From: Aestuariibacter sp. A3R04
GTDB taxonomy: Bacteria; Pseudomonadota; Gammaproteobacteria; Enterobacterales; Alteromonadaceae
DNA length: 64,000 nt
Assembly (NCBI RefSeq): GCF_018860805.1
Contig: NZ_JAHKQR010000002.1
Coordinates: forward strand, 186,001-250,000
Direction of reading: 5' to 3'
Part shown: positions 36,002 to 44,933 of the stretch, piece after piece
Layout of the letters: each line of letters begins with the position of its first letter
How positions within the stretch are numbered: the first letter of the stretch is position 1
Notes under the pieces: generated by a model
Databases searched by the model: none
Seen by the model: the letters and a program-made list of their open reading frames with translations, nothing else
Told to the model about the DNA's origin: nothing
Position numbers and translations under genes: made by a program

Positions 36002-36532
36002 ATGAAAATTGTTGCTTTCGGTGCCAGCACCAGTCAAACATCTATCAATAAAGCCCTCGCCACTTATACTGCGCAACTGGTTGAAGACGCTGAGGTTCAG
36101 GTATTGAATTTGGCCGACTACTCTGTACCCATATTCAGTGAGCAAACTGAAAAAGACATTGGCCAGGCAGAAGGGGCAAAGCGTTTTTTGGCTGATATTG
36201 CTTCCGCGGACGCGCTGGTTATTTCTTTCGCAGAACACAACGGGCACTACCCTGCTGCTTATAAAAACCTGTTTGACTGGGCGACCCGCATTGACCGCAA
36301 AGTATACGCTGACAAGCCAGCGGTATACCTGGCTACTTCACCGGGCCCTGGTGGCGCTAAGTCAGTTTTGGGTGCCGCTACGCAGTCCGCCGGCTTCTTT
36401 GGTGGTAACATAAAAGCGTCGGTGTCAGTGGCTAATTTTTATGATGTTTTCGATTTAGAAACAAATACAGTGAAGAATGAAGACATCGCTTTGCAACTCA
36501 AGCAAGCAGCAGCGGCGTTAACAGGCAAGTAA
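36002..36532 (+). CDS. NAD(P)H-dependent FMN reductase, chromate-reductase family
   Basis: A 176-residue flavodoxin-fold protein (MKIVAFGASTSQTSINKALA, then NLADYSVPIFSEQTEKD and FAEHNGHYPAAYKNLFDW). The GASTS loop and PGPGGAKSVLG segment bind FMN phosphate and the nicotinamide. Such enzymes reduce quinones, azo dyes or chromate and help with redox stress. AGGA lies 8 bases before the start. The gene stands alone, with a GC-rich hairpin behind it and an inverted repeat upstream. Substrate unknown. Confidence 0.87.
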   Translation: MKIVAFGASTSQTSINKALATYTAQLVEDAEVQVLNLADYSVPIFSEQTEKDIGQAEGAKRFLADIASADALVISFAEHNGHYPAAYKNLFDWATRIDRKVYADKPAVYLATSPGPGGAKSVLGAATQSAGFFGGNIKASVSVANFYDVFDLETNTVKNEDIALQLKQAAAALTGK

Positions 36533-36541
36533 TCCTCCAAA

Positions 36542-36559
36542 GGGCAGCAACCGCTGCCC
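36542..36559 (+). terminator. Hairpin after the FMN reductase gene
   Basis: GGGCAGC-AACC-GCTGCCC, a 7-bp perfect stem 9 bases after the stop. No U-tract follows, so termination is uncertain. Confidence 0.5.
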
Positions 36560-36686
36560 GCACGTCAGCCCCTTGCTTTTCTGGAGGTGAATTCTTTCAG
36601 CACTGATTGCAAGACTTAAAGGATGGTGTTTTTGCAGATGCGTCTAGGGTAAAATACCATTTTATCGGTAAGACAAGGGCAACTGT

Positions 36687-37322
36687 GTGGACCGCGAATT
36701 TTGGCTGCAAAAATGGCAGAATAATGAAACCCATTTCCATGAACCTAATGCTAACCCGTTGCTCACCGGAAATTTTCATCATCTGAATATAAAAGAAGAT
36801 CAAACTGTATTTGTTCCACTGTGCGGAAAAACCCTGGATATATCATGGTTGATAGCCCAGGGCTTAAACGTGGTGGGTGCGGAGCTCAGTCAACTGGCAG
36901 TAGAGAATTTATTTGAGCACCTCGGAGCCGAGCCTACAATCAGCCATATGGGTAATGTCCTTCGGTATGAAACCCATGGCGTCACTATCTTCTGCGGCGA
37001 TATTTTTGACCTCTCAGCTCCAGTAATGGGGAAGGTTGACGCGGTTTATGACAGAGCGGCATTGGTAGCCCTGCCCCTTGAAATGCGTAGGCGCTACTCT
37101 GAACACTTGCGAATGATTTCAGGCTGCGCCCCACAATTGCTAGTTACCTTCGAGTACGATCAGGAAAAGCTAAATGGCCCGCCTTTTTCTGTACCCGACA
37201 ACGAGGTTGAACAACATTACCTTTCCAGCTATTCACTAACGCTGCTACACAGGCACGCCATCGACCTCAAGGGAAAAGTACCTGCAACAGAGGACGTTTG
37301 GCTCTTGCGCCCGCGGCCCTGA
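36687..37322 (+). CDS. tpm: Thiopurine S-methyltransferase
   Basis: A 211-residue SAM-dependent methyltransferase matching the bacterial TPMT group: DREFWLQKWQNNETHFHE, VFVPLCGKTLDISWLIAQGLNVVGAELS, GDIFDLS and VYDRAALVALPLEMRRRY. Bacterial TPMTs methylate selenium, tellurium or thiopurine compounds. The start is GTG, with AAGG 8-9 bases ahead. A terminator follows, so it is monocistronic. Confidence 0.93.
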   Translation: MDREFWLQKWQNNETHFHEPNANPLLTGNFHHLNIKEDQTVFVPLCGKTLDISWLIAQGLNVVGAELSQLAVENLFEHLGAEPTISHMGNVLRYETHGVTIFCGDIFDLSAPVMGKVDAVYDRAALVALPLEMRRRYSEHLRMISGCAPQLLVTFEYDQEKLNGPPFSVPDNEVEQHYLSSYSLTLLHRHAIDLKGKVPATEDVWLLRPRP

Positions 37323-37339
37323 TGCTATACTCATTTATC

Positions 37340-37363
37340 AACGGGCACTAAAACGTGCCCGTT
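37340..37363. terminator. Bidirectional terminator between tpm and the RND pump gene
   Basis: AACGGGCAC-TAAAAC-GTGCCCGTT, a 9-bp perfect stem between two convergent genes, with a short T-containing stretch on the plus strand (GTTATAG). Confidence 0.75.
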
Positions 37364-37377
37364 GTTATAGGCTCTCC

Positions 37378-40300
37378 CTACTCAGGTTCACCTTTGCGGT
37401 ACGGAATTGCACTGTCTTGCTCCACCAGCCTTTTCTCCCGCGCTTGTGGTGAACCTGTGTGTCTGGCAAATGCAGCATAAGCCGTTGGCACGATGTACAA
37501 GGTCATGAAGGCGGACACAATAACGCCAGCAAAAATAACCATACCAATGACCATGCGGCTTTCCGAGCCCGGCCCACTTGCCAATACCAGTGGTAGAGCA
37601 CTAAATACGGTGGTAAATCCAGTCATCACAATAGGGCGAAGTCGCTGTGCCGCAGCACGGCGCAACGCTTCTTCGAATTCAATACCCGCGTCCCGCAGCT
37701 GGTTGGCAAACTCAACTATCAGGATCCCGTTCTTGGCTGCTAGGCCAATTAACATTACCAACCCAATTTGGCTGTAAATGTTCACAGTCATACCAGATAA
37801 ATACAAACCAATAAATGCCCCCACCAGGGCCAATGGCACCGTAAGCATAATCACTAACGGGTGAATCCAGCTTTCAAACTGCGCAGCCAAAATTAAGTAA
37901 GTGACTGCCAGAGCCAGCGCAAACACAAAAATGAAAGAATTGCCGGCCTCGTGATATAGCTGAGATTCCCCTTTGTAATCAATAGATACCTGATCGGGTA
38001 ATTCAGTGCGAACAATTTGCTCCAGGAAACTCAACGCTTCGCCGACAGTATATCCAGGCGCAAGGTTTGCTGTAATAGTTATCGCCCGCATGCGGTTGTA
38101 GCGATTGAGCAATGCCGATGTTGCCTGCTCTTCTACGGTAAGCAGGTTATCCATGGGAATAAGTTGACCAGTGCGCTGAGAGCGAACATACAGATTGTCG
38201 ATGCTGCTCGGGCTGCGATAATCCGCCTCGATACCTTCCATAATAACATCGTATTCTTCTCCTCTGTCGAGGTAGGTAGACACCCTGCGTTGCCCTAGCA
38301 TAACTTCCAATGTGCGACCAATATCAGAAATCGACACGCCTAAATCTGCGGCCCGGTCGCGTTCGATATTTATGAGTAACTGGGGGGAGGTATCCTTGTA
38401 GTCAGAATCAAGACGCACCAGCCCAGGGTTCTCTCTGGCTTTCTCCATAACAATATCTCGCCAGGCCACCAGATTTTCGTATGTATCACCTTGTAGCACA
38501 AATTGAACTGGCCGACTTGTTCCGCCACTTATACCACTGCGCATAATGGCAAATGCCCTGACATCAGGCACAGCTTCCAGTTTCTTCGAAATTTCATCCA
38601 TCAGTTCAAAAGAAGTAAATTCTCGTTCATCCCAGGGAATGACCCCCACAATGGCCACGCCTGCATTGGTACCAAAGCCAGGTGTTCTTACCAGCAACCG
38701 GTTAATAACCCCTTCCTCGCGATACGGCATAAGAATGGCTTCAATTTGGCGTAGGTTTTCGGCATTACTTTCAAAAGACGCCCCCTCCTGGCCTTGCATC
38801 AGAATAAAGAAATTTCCGCGGTCTTCTGTGGGTGTGAACTCGCTGGGTATTTTCGCAGACAATTGCCAAATGAGTACCAGGGCAATAATAAACAACAAAG
38901 CCATGAGCCAGGGTTGATGGATGGTTTTATCCAGACTGTTGTAGTATCCGCCCTCTATTCGTTTAAACCTGCTATCGAGCCACTTTCCAAACCCTTTAGA
39001 GCGTGACTTCTTCTTCAACAGCTTAGACGCCATCATCGGCGACAGCGACAGCGCAGTGAAGCTGGAAAATGCCACTGCAGCAGCCATGGCTAAGGCAAAC
39101 TCGGTGAATAATCTGCCTATATTTCCCTCCAGGAATACCAATGGAACAAATACCGAGATAAGCACTAGTGTGGTAGCTATTACCGCAAATCCTACTTCCT
39201 TGGCACCGCGATATGCGGCCAACAACGGCGGCTCTCCCAACTCGATTCGACGATAAATATTTTCCAGTACCACAATAGCATCATCGACTACCAGGCCAAT
39301 GCCAAGTACCATCGCGAGCAATGTCAGCAAGTTGATAGAAAAACCCAGCATGTACATCACGATGAATGCGCCGATCATAGAAATCGGTACGGTAACGGCT
39401 GGAATTAGTGTCGCCCGGACGTTGCCGAGAAAGAGATAGATCACAACAACCACTAATATCATGGCAATGATCAAGGTGTTGTACACCTCGTTAATAGATT
39501 CTTCGATGAATACCGAGGAGTCGTAACTCGGCACGATAAATATGTTGTCTGGCAGGGTTTTTTCAATGTTGGCAATTTGCGCTTTTGCAGAACGCACAAC
39601 TTCCAGGGTATTGGCTTTCGACTGCTTAATAACCCCCATACCAATCATATTAACGCCGTCACCGCGGAATTCATTCTCATCGTCTTCAGGGGCCAGCTCC
39701 ACCCTGGCAATTTCTCCCAGTCGCACTAAATAGCCATCGGAACCCACACCCACAGTAAGCTGAGCAAAGTCATCCGGAGTAAGGTATGAACGCGCCACCC
39801 GGACTTCAAAATCACGGTCGTTAGACTCCACTTCCCCGGCAGGCAATTCCACATTTTCAGAGCGAATAACCGATTCAACATCAGTCACGGTTATGCCTCG
39901 CGCAGCCATGGCGTTGCGGTCGAGGAACACCTTCATGGCGTAGGTGCGTCCACCGCCCAAACGAACTCTAGCAACGCCGTCGGCGATAGATAAGCGATCC
40001 ACCAGGAAGCGTTCGGCATAATCGGTGAGTTCCATGGCATTGAGGTTGGTGCTGCGCAAATTAAACCACACAACGACGTCCTCGTCGGAATTCTCCTTCG
40101 ACACCTCGGGCGGATCCGCCTGTTCGGGCAAGTTGTTTAATGCCCGGCTTACCCGCTCTCTGACATCGTTGGATGCCGCGTCAATATCGCGACTTAACTG
40201 GAACTCGATGGAAATGGAAGAGCGGCCGTTTCTGCTGGTTGAGGTAATATTCTTGATCCCCTCAATGCCGCTTATGCGGTCTTCGAGTAGCTGAGTAATA

Positions 40301-40485
40301 CGGGTTTCAACAATATTGGCCGACGCCCCGTCATAATTGGTATTTATAGATACGATGGGCGGATCAATATCAGGGTATTCACGCAGCGACAGCATGCTAA
40401 TAGCCACAATACCAAAGATGACTACTAAGAGGTTTATCACCGATGCAAACACCGGTCGTTTCACAGATACATCAGATAGCCACAT
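37378..40485 (-). CDS. HAE-1 family RND efflux permease
   Basis: A 1035-residue inner-membrane proton/drug antiporter of the AcrB type. The first helix is followed by REYPDIDPPIVSINTNYDGASA; the proton-relay motif VVDDAIVVLEN is intact with Asp401-Asp402. The large periplasmic loops and a second half (from about residue 530) are complete. It starts 2 bases after the adaptor gene stop, so translation is coupled, but no outer-membrane factor gene accompanies the pair; a TolC-like protein from elsewhere must serve it. The drug range is unknown. Confidence 0.93.
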   Translation of the reverse strand: MWLSDVSVKRPVFASVINLLVVIFGIVAISMLSLREYPDIDPPIVSINTNYDGASANIVETRITQLLEDRISGIEGIKNITSTSRNGRSSISIEFQLSRDIDAASNDVRERVSRALNNLPEQADPPEVSKENSDEDVVVWFNLRSTNLNAMELTDYAERFLVDRLSIADGVARVRLGGGRTYAMKVFLDRNAMAARGITVTDVESVIRSENVELPAGEVESNDRDFEVRVARSYLTPDDFAQLTVGVGSDGYLVRLGEIARVELAPEDDENEFRGDGVNMIGMGVIKQSKANTLEVVRSAKAQIANIEKTLPDNIFIVPSYDSSVFIEESINEVYNTLIIAMILVVVVIYLFLGNVRATLIPAVTVPISMIGAFIVMYMLGFSINLLTLLAMVLGIGLVVDDAIVVLENIYRRIELGEPPLLAAYRGAKEVGFAVIATTLVLISVFVPLVFLEGNIGRLFTEFALAMAAAVAFSSFTALSLSPMMASKLLKKKSRSKGFGKWLDSRFKRIEGGYYNSLDKTIHQPWLMALLFIIALVLIWQLSAKIPSEFTPTEDRGNFFILMQGQEGASFESNAENLRQIEAILMPYREEGVINRLLVRTPGFGTNAGVAIVGVIPWDEREFTSFELMDEISKKLEAVPDVRAFAIMRSGISGGTSRPVQFVLQGDTYENLVAWRDIVMEKARENPGLVRLDSDYKDTSPQLLINIERDRAADLGVSISDIGRTLEVMLGQRRVSTYLDRGEEYDVIMEGIEADYRSPSSIDNLYVRSQRTGQLIPMDNLLTVEEQATSALLNRYNRMRAITITANLAPGYTVGEALSFLEQIVRTELPDQVSIDYKGESQLYHEAGNSFIFVFALALAVTYLILAAQFESWIHPLVIMLTVPLALVGAFIGLYLSGMTVNIYSQIGLVMLIGLAAKNGILIVEFANQLRDAGIEFEEALRRAAAQRLRPIVMTGFTTVFSALPLVLASGPGSESRMVIGMVIFAGVIVSAFMTLYIVPTAYAAFARHTGSPQAREKRLVEQDSAIPYRKGEPE

Positions 40486-40487
40486 GA

Positions 40488-41546
40488 TTACTGTCCGCCC
40501 TGATTCAGCACGCGCACTTTAGACCCTTGCTGTACCCTGAGTGTCCCTTCAGTGACGACAACTTCACCTTCAGATAGCCCACTGACAACTTGCACAATAC
40601 CCGGTTTTCTCTCACCGATGACGACTTCCCGTTGTTCTACCGTGTTGTCACTGACGACAAAAACATACTGCCTGTCCTGCACGGGCACCAAGGCTTTTTC
40701 CGGAATAATGAGGGTCTGAAGCACCCGCTTTTCCAATGTGATCTGCAATAACATCCCTGGCCGTAACTGCTTGTTTTCGTTTGCGATGAGCGCTCTTACT
40801 AATACAGATCGCGACACCGGGTCAATACGGGTATTGACAGCACTGATCGTTCCCTCAAACGTGCGCCCGGGATAGGCCACTGAACGAGCCACCACCCGCT
40901 GCCCCGTTTTCAGACTGGCCAGCTGCCCTTCCGCTACGCTAAAATTCACTTTAATTACGCTAATATCGTCTAAGGTTGTGATCACATCTCCGGGCTGAAT
41001 CAAGGAACCTTTGCTGATTTCGCGAATACCTAATACGCCGGCAAACGGCGCTTTAACTTGTAAATTGTCAAGCTGAGCCTTAGCGACATCCAACTGGGCC
41101 TCAAGACTTTTCACCCTGGCCTGTTGCTCGTCGACAATCTGCTCTGACGCCGCCCGTGTTTTGACCAGATTTTCAACCCGTTCCAACTGTCTTTTTGCTT
41201 CACTGATGTTAGCTTCCAGTTCCGCGATTCTGGCCCTTTCTTCAGCGTCATTCAGCTGCACAAGGCGCTGACCAGCTTTGACTTCTTCGCCGTCCTCAAA
41301 TAGCACACTGGTCACTCGTTCTGTTTGCTGTGCGGTAATCGTCAACGACTCGTTGGCATTGGCTGTACCCAGTGCTTCAATCGTCACCGGAAAGGTTTGC
41401 ATGGTGACTGATGTCACTTTCACGGGAGTAGGAAGCTTGGCTGCTGATTGCTTTTGTGTAGTATCTGGTAAATTGATGTAAACCAGAAAACCTCCCAACG
41501 CAAGAACACCTAAAACAAGTGGCGAGAGAAGAGCTTTTTTAAACAT
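40488..41546 (-). CDS. RND efflux periplasmic adaptor (membrane fusion protein)
   Basis: A 352-residue adaptor with an N-terminal membrane anchor (LLSPLVLGVLALGGFLVYI), a lipoyl/barrel-sandwich domain (TITAQQTERVTSVLFEDGEEVKAGQRLVQLND), a short helical hairpin and beta-barrel domain. AGGAATC lies 8 bases before ATG 41546; the open frame extends to 41624 but lacks a signal. The adjacent permease completes the inner-membrane pair. Expression may be shared with the divergent Nudix-like gene. Confidence 0.92.
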   Translation of the reverse strand: MFKKALLSPLVLGVLALGGFLVYINLPDTTQKQSAAKLPTPVKVTSVTMQTFPVTIEALGTANANESLTITAQQTERVTSVLFEDGEEVKAGQRLVQLNDAEERARIAELEANISEAKRQLERVENLVKTRAASEQIVDEQQARVKSLEAQLDVAKAQLDNLQVKAPFAGVLGIREISKGSLIQPGDVITTLDDISVIKVNFSVAEGQLASLKTGQRVVARSVAYPGRTFEGTISAVNTRIDPVSRSVLVRALIANENKQLRPGMLLQITLEKRVLQTLIIPEKALVPVQDRQYVFVVSDNTVEQREVVIGERKPGIVQVVSGLSEGEVVVTEGTLRVQQGSKVRVLNQGGQ

Positions 41547-41747
41547 GTAATGATTCCTATCAACAAAATAACCGCCTAAGCACAGTACCTTCACATGCGC
41601 GGATAATACGCCTGCGGGCAGCACGTGAGGAAATACGTTGTGTCTTGGCTGGAAATATCATGCGAGCACGGTACGCGACTCGTTTTTTCTTGTTATACTG
41701 CCGAGCTATTCCCAGGGCGTTGGAAATCGCAGCGATCTTATTATTGT

Positions 41748-42290
41748 ATGTTCTTTATTCTACCTACTCTTGTGTGTTTTAGGGCGCGCTTATCAGTCGT
41801 ATTGTTGCTTTTACCGCTTTTCGGCTGCTCCCAGGCTCCGGCTCCGGCAACTTGCAGAAGTCAGCTCCCGCCACAGCAAGTCAATGGCACCGCCGCCTGC
41901 TTGCTGATCGCAAAAGACGGGGTGCTGTTACTGGAAAACGAACAATACCTGTTGTCACTTCCCGCACTTGATACCACCGACCACCCCGACGCCCAATGCG
42001 CACTTCATCAACACATCTGGCATCAAACCGGTATCAATGTTGAAGTAGGCGCTCGACTAATTGCAACAAAGAAAGGGCTGACCATTTACCATTGCGAGGA
42101 ATCTGCCGGGCTGGCCGGTATCACCCATCCTTTTTCGACCCCAGACTGGACTCACGCGTCCTTAGCCTGGGTTTCACGAGACCCCTTCGCTCTTACTATT
42201 AAAGCCATGGCTAACCGGGATGAACTAATACCGCTGCGCGATGCATTCACGCGCTGGAAAAAGACAACGACAGACAGTAAAAAAGAATAA
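41748..42290 (+). CDS. Nudix-like lipoprotein lacking the catalytic box
   Basis: A 180-residue protein with a signal peptide and lipobox (LLLLPLFGC, about residue 27). Its body looks like a Nudix fold: ACLLIAKDGVLLLEN and, in place of the box, ALHQHIWHQTGINVEVG. The consensus REUXEE is replaced by HQHIWHQ, so both catalytic glutamates are lost. A non-catalytic periplasmic Nudix protein is therefore likely, perhaps a ligand-binding or scaffold protein. ATG 41748 has no strong ribosome binding site; the frame is open upstream to 41625, but the signal peptide argues for 41748. Confidence 0.6.
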   Translation: MFFILPTLVCFRARLSVVLLLLPLFGCSQAPAPATCRSQLPPQQVNGTAACLLIAKDGVLLLENEQYLLSLPALDTTDHPDAQCALHQHIWHQTGINVEVGARLIATKKGLTIYHCEESAGLAGITHPFSTPDWTHASLAWVSRDPFALTIKAMANRDELIPLRDAFTRWKKTTTDSKKE

Positions 42291-42369
42291 CTCAGACGAT
42301 TTCTGTGATTGTTGAGCGCGATGTCGTCTGCTACTTTGTATGAATGAGATTCAATAAGGAATCACTCCC

Positions 42370-43137
42370 ATGTTTGAACTTGAACACAGTAGTTTGAAAG
42401 GTAAAGTGTCTGAGGAAGAATGGCAGACCCGTGTAGATTTGGCCGCCTGCTACCGACTCGTCGCCGATATGCGTTGGGGCGATCTGATATATACCCATAT
42501 ATCGGCAAAGGTGCCGGGTACGAATCACTACCTGGTCAACGCTTTTGGCCTGACGTTCGATGAAGTTCGCGCCTCCAATTTGGTAAAAGTCGACTTAGAT
42601 GGCAATGTCCTCGACGGCTCGCCATACTCTATCAACCCTGCTGGCTTTACAATTCACAGTGCCATTCACGAAGTTCGTGAAGACGCCAAATGTGTTATTC
42701 ACCTGCATACCAAAGCCACCATTGCCATCGCATCTGTAAAAGGCGGGCTCAGGCCTTGGAGCCAATATTCACTGTTCTCATTATCATCGTTGAGTTATCA
42801 CGGATACGAAGGGCTAGCAGTGGATAAAAACGAACGAAAACGCTTGCAAGACGACCTCGGCAGCACTAACCACATGCTACTGCCAAACCACGGAGGGCTC
42901 ACCCTTGGACCGACAGTAGGCGACGCTTTTATGCGCTTTTACGACCTAGAACGCGCCTGCGATATACAACTGGCATTAATGCAGTCCGGGCAAGACGTAA
43001 TTGAAATTCCCGATGCTATCATCCGCGGCATATACGAACAGGCCAGCATTGTTCATTCCGGGGAAACCGGCGGTCAGAAAGCCTGGCCTGCCATGCTGAG
43101 AAAAGCATATAAACTTGACCCTACGTTTTGCGAATAA
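42370..43137 (+). CDS. Class II aldolase/adducin-family protein
   Basis: A 255-residue class II aldolase (AraD/FucA-like) protein: VADMRWGDLIYTHISAKVPG, SINPAGFTIHSAIHEVREDAKCVIHLHTKATIAIA and LLPNHGGLTLGPTVGDAF. The zinc-binding histidines are probable in HLHTKAT (the H-x-H pair) and NHGG. This length and sequence are nearer to the adducin-like members than to classical FucA; members include aldolases, epimerases and decarboxylases. AAGGA lies about 9 bases before the start. First gene of the 42.3-51 kb catabolic cluster. Confidence 0.85.
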   Translation: MFELEHSSLKGKVSEEEWQTRVDLAACYRLVADMRWGDLIYTHISAKVPGTNHYLVNAFGLTFDEVRASNLVKVDLDGNVLDGSPYSINPAGFTIHSAIHEVREDAKCVIHLHTKATIAIASVKGGLRPWSQYSLFSLSSLSYHGYEGLAVDKNERKRLQDDLGSTNHMLLPNHGGLTLGPTVGDAFMRFYDLERACDIQLALMQSGQDVIEIPDAIIRGIYEQASIVHSGETGGQKAWPAMLRKAYKLDPTFCE

Positions 43138-43201
43138 TCACCAAAAGGTAAGCGTGCACAGCCGCACGCCCACCCCTTGTTTTCAATTTCAGGATACAAC
43201 C

Positions 43202-44386
43202 ATGAAAATTACCAAAGTTGAAATATTTGATATTGAGTGCCCAGAGCGCCCGCCGTGGAATCCGGTATTTGTAAGAATTTATACCGATGAGGGAATAACC
43301 GGGGTTGGCGAAGCAGGGCTAGCCTATGACTGGGGTCATTCAGCTGCTGCCCACATGATTAAAGAAATAGCTGAAGCCATGCTTATTGGCTGGAACCCGT
43401 TCAACACCGAAGGCCTGTGGGCGAAGATGTTGCGCGAAAGCTTTTGGGGTTTAGGTGGCGGCCCTGTAATTTACGCAGCAATGAGCGCCGTGGATACTGC
43501 CCTTTGGGATATAAAGGGCAAAGCCTTGGGATTACCTGTATACGAACTGCTGGGGGGTAAAACCAATGGCAAGCTGCGCTCATACGCCAGTCAGTTACAG
43601 TTTGACTGGGACAAGGAAATCACCAAACTCATTAAGCCAGAAGAATACGGGCGGGCGGCAGAAAAAGCCATGGCTGAAGGCTATACCGCGGTTAAAGTAG
43701 ACCCAATTGTCTATGACAAAGACGGCAACACGCACTTTGACCGAACCAAAATCATTTCCAAAGCTGAAATGAAATTGTTCCGCGCGCGTTTGCAGGCCAT
43801 TCGTGATGCCATGGGTGACGAAGGTGACATTATTTTTGAATGCCACAGTTTACCGGGCGCCACTACTGCCATTCAATTGGGAGAGCTGGTAGAAGAAGTT
43901 GGCTGCATGTACTACGAAGAACCGGTAAATTACTTGAATTCAAAGCTTCACGACAAAGTGGCCCGCAATGTAAAAGCACCGATTGCAGGCGGCGAACGCT
44001 TATATAACCGCTGGGGTATTCGTCCTTATCTGGAAGATCAGTCACTGGATGTCTTGCAGCCCGACGTGGGCTTGTGTGGTGGATTTACCGAAGCGAAAAA
44101 GGTGTGTGATTACGCCGATATTTACGATGTGCGCATTCAGGCTCACGTATGCGGAGGGCCGGTAGCCACGGCTGCCAGCTTACATTTGGAAACCGCTATC
44201 CCCAACTTCCTTATACACGAACACCACACGTATGCGACGAAATCGTGGAACCGTGAATTGTGTATTCAGGATCCACAGCCGGTAAAAGGCTTTATTGAAG
44301 CGCCAGACACACCGGGAATCGGTATCGAACTCAACGATGAGATCGTGTACCGCTCGCCCAACATGTCTGTAACTGCGCTTAAATAA
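43202..44386 (+). CDS. Enolase-superfamily dehydratase (mandelate racemase subgroup)
   Basis: A 394-residue protein of the mandelate racemase/muconate lactonizing group. The capping domain is MKITKVEIFDIECPERPPWNPVFVRI; the barrel carries the base KxD pair (Lys165, Asp167 in AVKVDP), metal ligands Glu213 (FECHS), Glu239/240 (YYEEPV) and Glu265 (GGERLYNRWG), and His315 (QAHVCGG). This pattern fits a sugar-acid dehydratase such as the galactonate-like members. The start is 43202 with AGGA 8 bases ahead; the longer frame overlaps the aldolase gene. Specific substrate unknown. Confidence 0.85.
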   Translation: MKITKVEIFDIECPERPPWNPVFVRIYTDEGITGVGEAGLAYDWGHSAAAHMIKEIAEAMLIGWNPFNTEGLWAKMLRESFWGLGGGPVIYAAMSAVDTALWDIKGKALGLPVYELLGGKTNGKLRSYASQLQFDWDKEITKLIKPEEYGRAAEKAMAEGYTAVKVDPIVYDKDGNTHFDRTKIISKAEMKLFRARLQAIRDAMGDEGDIIFECHSLPGATTAIQLGELVEEVGCMYYEEPVNYLNSKLHDKVARNVKAPIAGGERLYNRWGIRPYLEDQSLDVLQPDVGLCGGFTEAKKVCDYADIYDVRIQAHVCGGPVATAASLHLETAIPNFLIHEHHTYATKSWNRELCIQDPQPVKGFIEAPDTPGIGIELNDEIVYRSPNMSVTALK

Positions 44387-44420
44387 GCACGTTGTCGATT
44401 GATGTAACAGTAACTCTTAC

Positions 44421-44445
44421 TGCCGCTTAAGACATAGGGGCGGCA
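44421..44445 (+). terminator. Hairpin between dehydratase and AhpD-like genes
   Basis: TGCCGC and GCGGCA with a 12-13 base loop, about 35 bases after the dehydratase stop, followed by TTTGTG. Weak candidate. Confidence 0.3.
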
Positions 44446-44536
44446 TTTGTGCCCCAGGGTTACTTGTGTTTTAGTTCATACGTCAAGAGACACAACAATT
44501 ACCGCAATTCATTTTTTGATTGTTCCTGGAGTAAAC

Positions 44537-44881
44537 ATGGCTAAGTCTTATAAAACCATTACCGACGATTTGAATCCGTACCTAGCAGAAGTAAAAAAAG
44601 GCGTCCCTGACGTAATGAAAGGTTTTTCGCAAATGGCTAGAGCTGCCACCAGCGACGGTGCGCTAGACAAGAAAGCCAAGGAATTAATTGCACTGGCAAT
44701 CGGCATTGCTACCCGCTGCGATGGTTGTATTGGCTTTCACACCAAAGCACTAGTTGCGCTTGGTGCCACCCGGGCAGAAATAGAAGAAGTCTGTGGCATG
44801 TCGGTTTACATGGGGGGTGGCCCGTCATTCATGTATGCAGCAGACGCCCTACGCGCTTTCGACGAATTTAGCGAAAACTAG
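44537..44881 (+). CDS. Carboxymuconolactone decarboxylase/AhpD-like protein
   Basis: A 114-residue, helical member of the AhpD/CMD family, with the redox motif C61-DG-C64-IGFH68 (CDGCIGFHTKAL). Proteins with this CxxCxxxH motif act as thiol-dependent peroxidase-type reductases; members without it are decarboxylases. The GGPSFMYAADALRAF tail is typical. GGAG lies 6 bases before the start at 44537. It lies within the catabolic cluster, convergent with the lactonase gene. Confidence 0.87.
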   Translation: MAKSYKTITDDLNPYLAEVKKGVPDVMKGFSQMARAATSDGALDKKAKELIALAIGIATRCDGCIGFHTKALVALGATRAEIEEVCGMSVYMGGGPSFMYAADALRAFDEFSEN

Positions 44882-44900
44882 CACTCACGGTTACCCGAGA

Positions 44901-44933
44901 CGCGTTGATGTTGATTCATCCAACATCAACGCG
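44901..44933. terminator. 13-bp hairpin between AhpD-like and lactonase genes
   Basis: CGCGTTGATGTTG-ATTCATC-CAACATCAACGCG, a 13-bp perfect stem. Its right arm encodes the last residues of the lactonase and its loop covers that gene's stop codon. No U-tract is seen on either strand; it probably protects or terminates both convergent messages. Confidence 0.6.

Noticed and set aside
37378..40485. Multiple antisense ORFs in the RND permease genes
   Set aside because: Long hydrophobic genes give open antisense frames; none has independent support.
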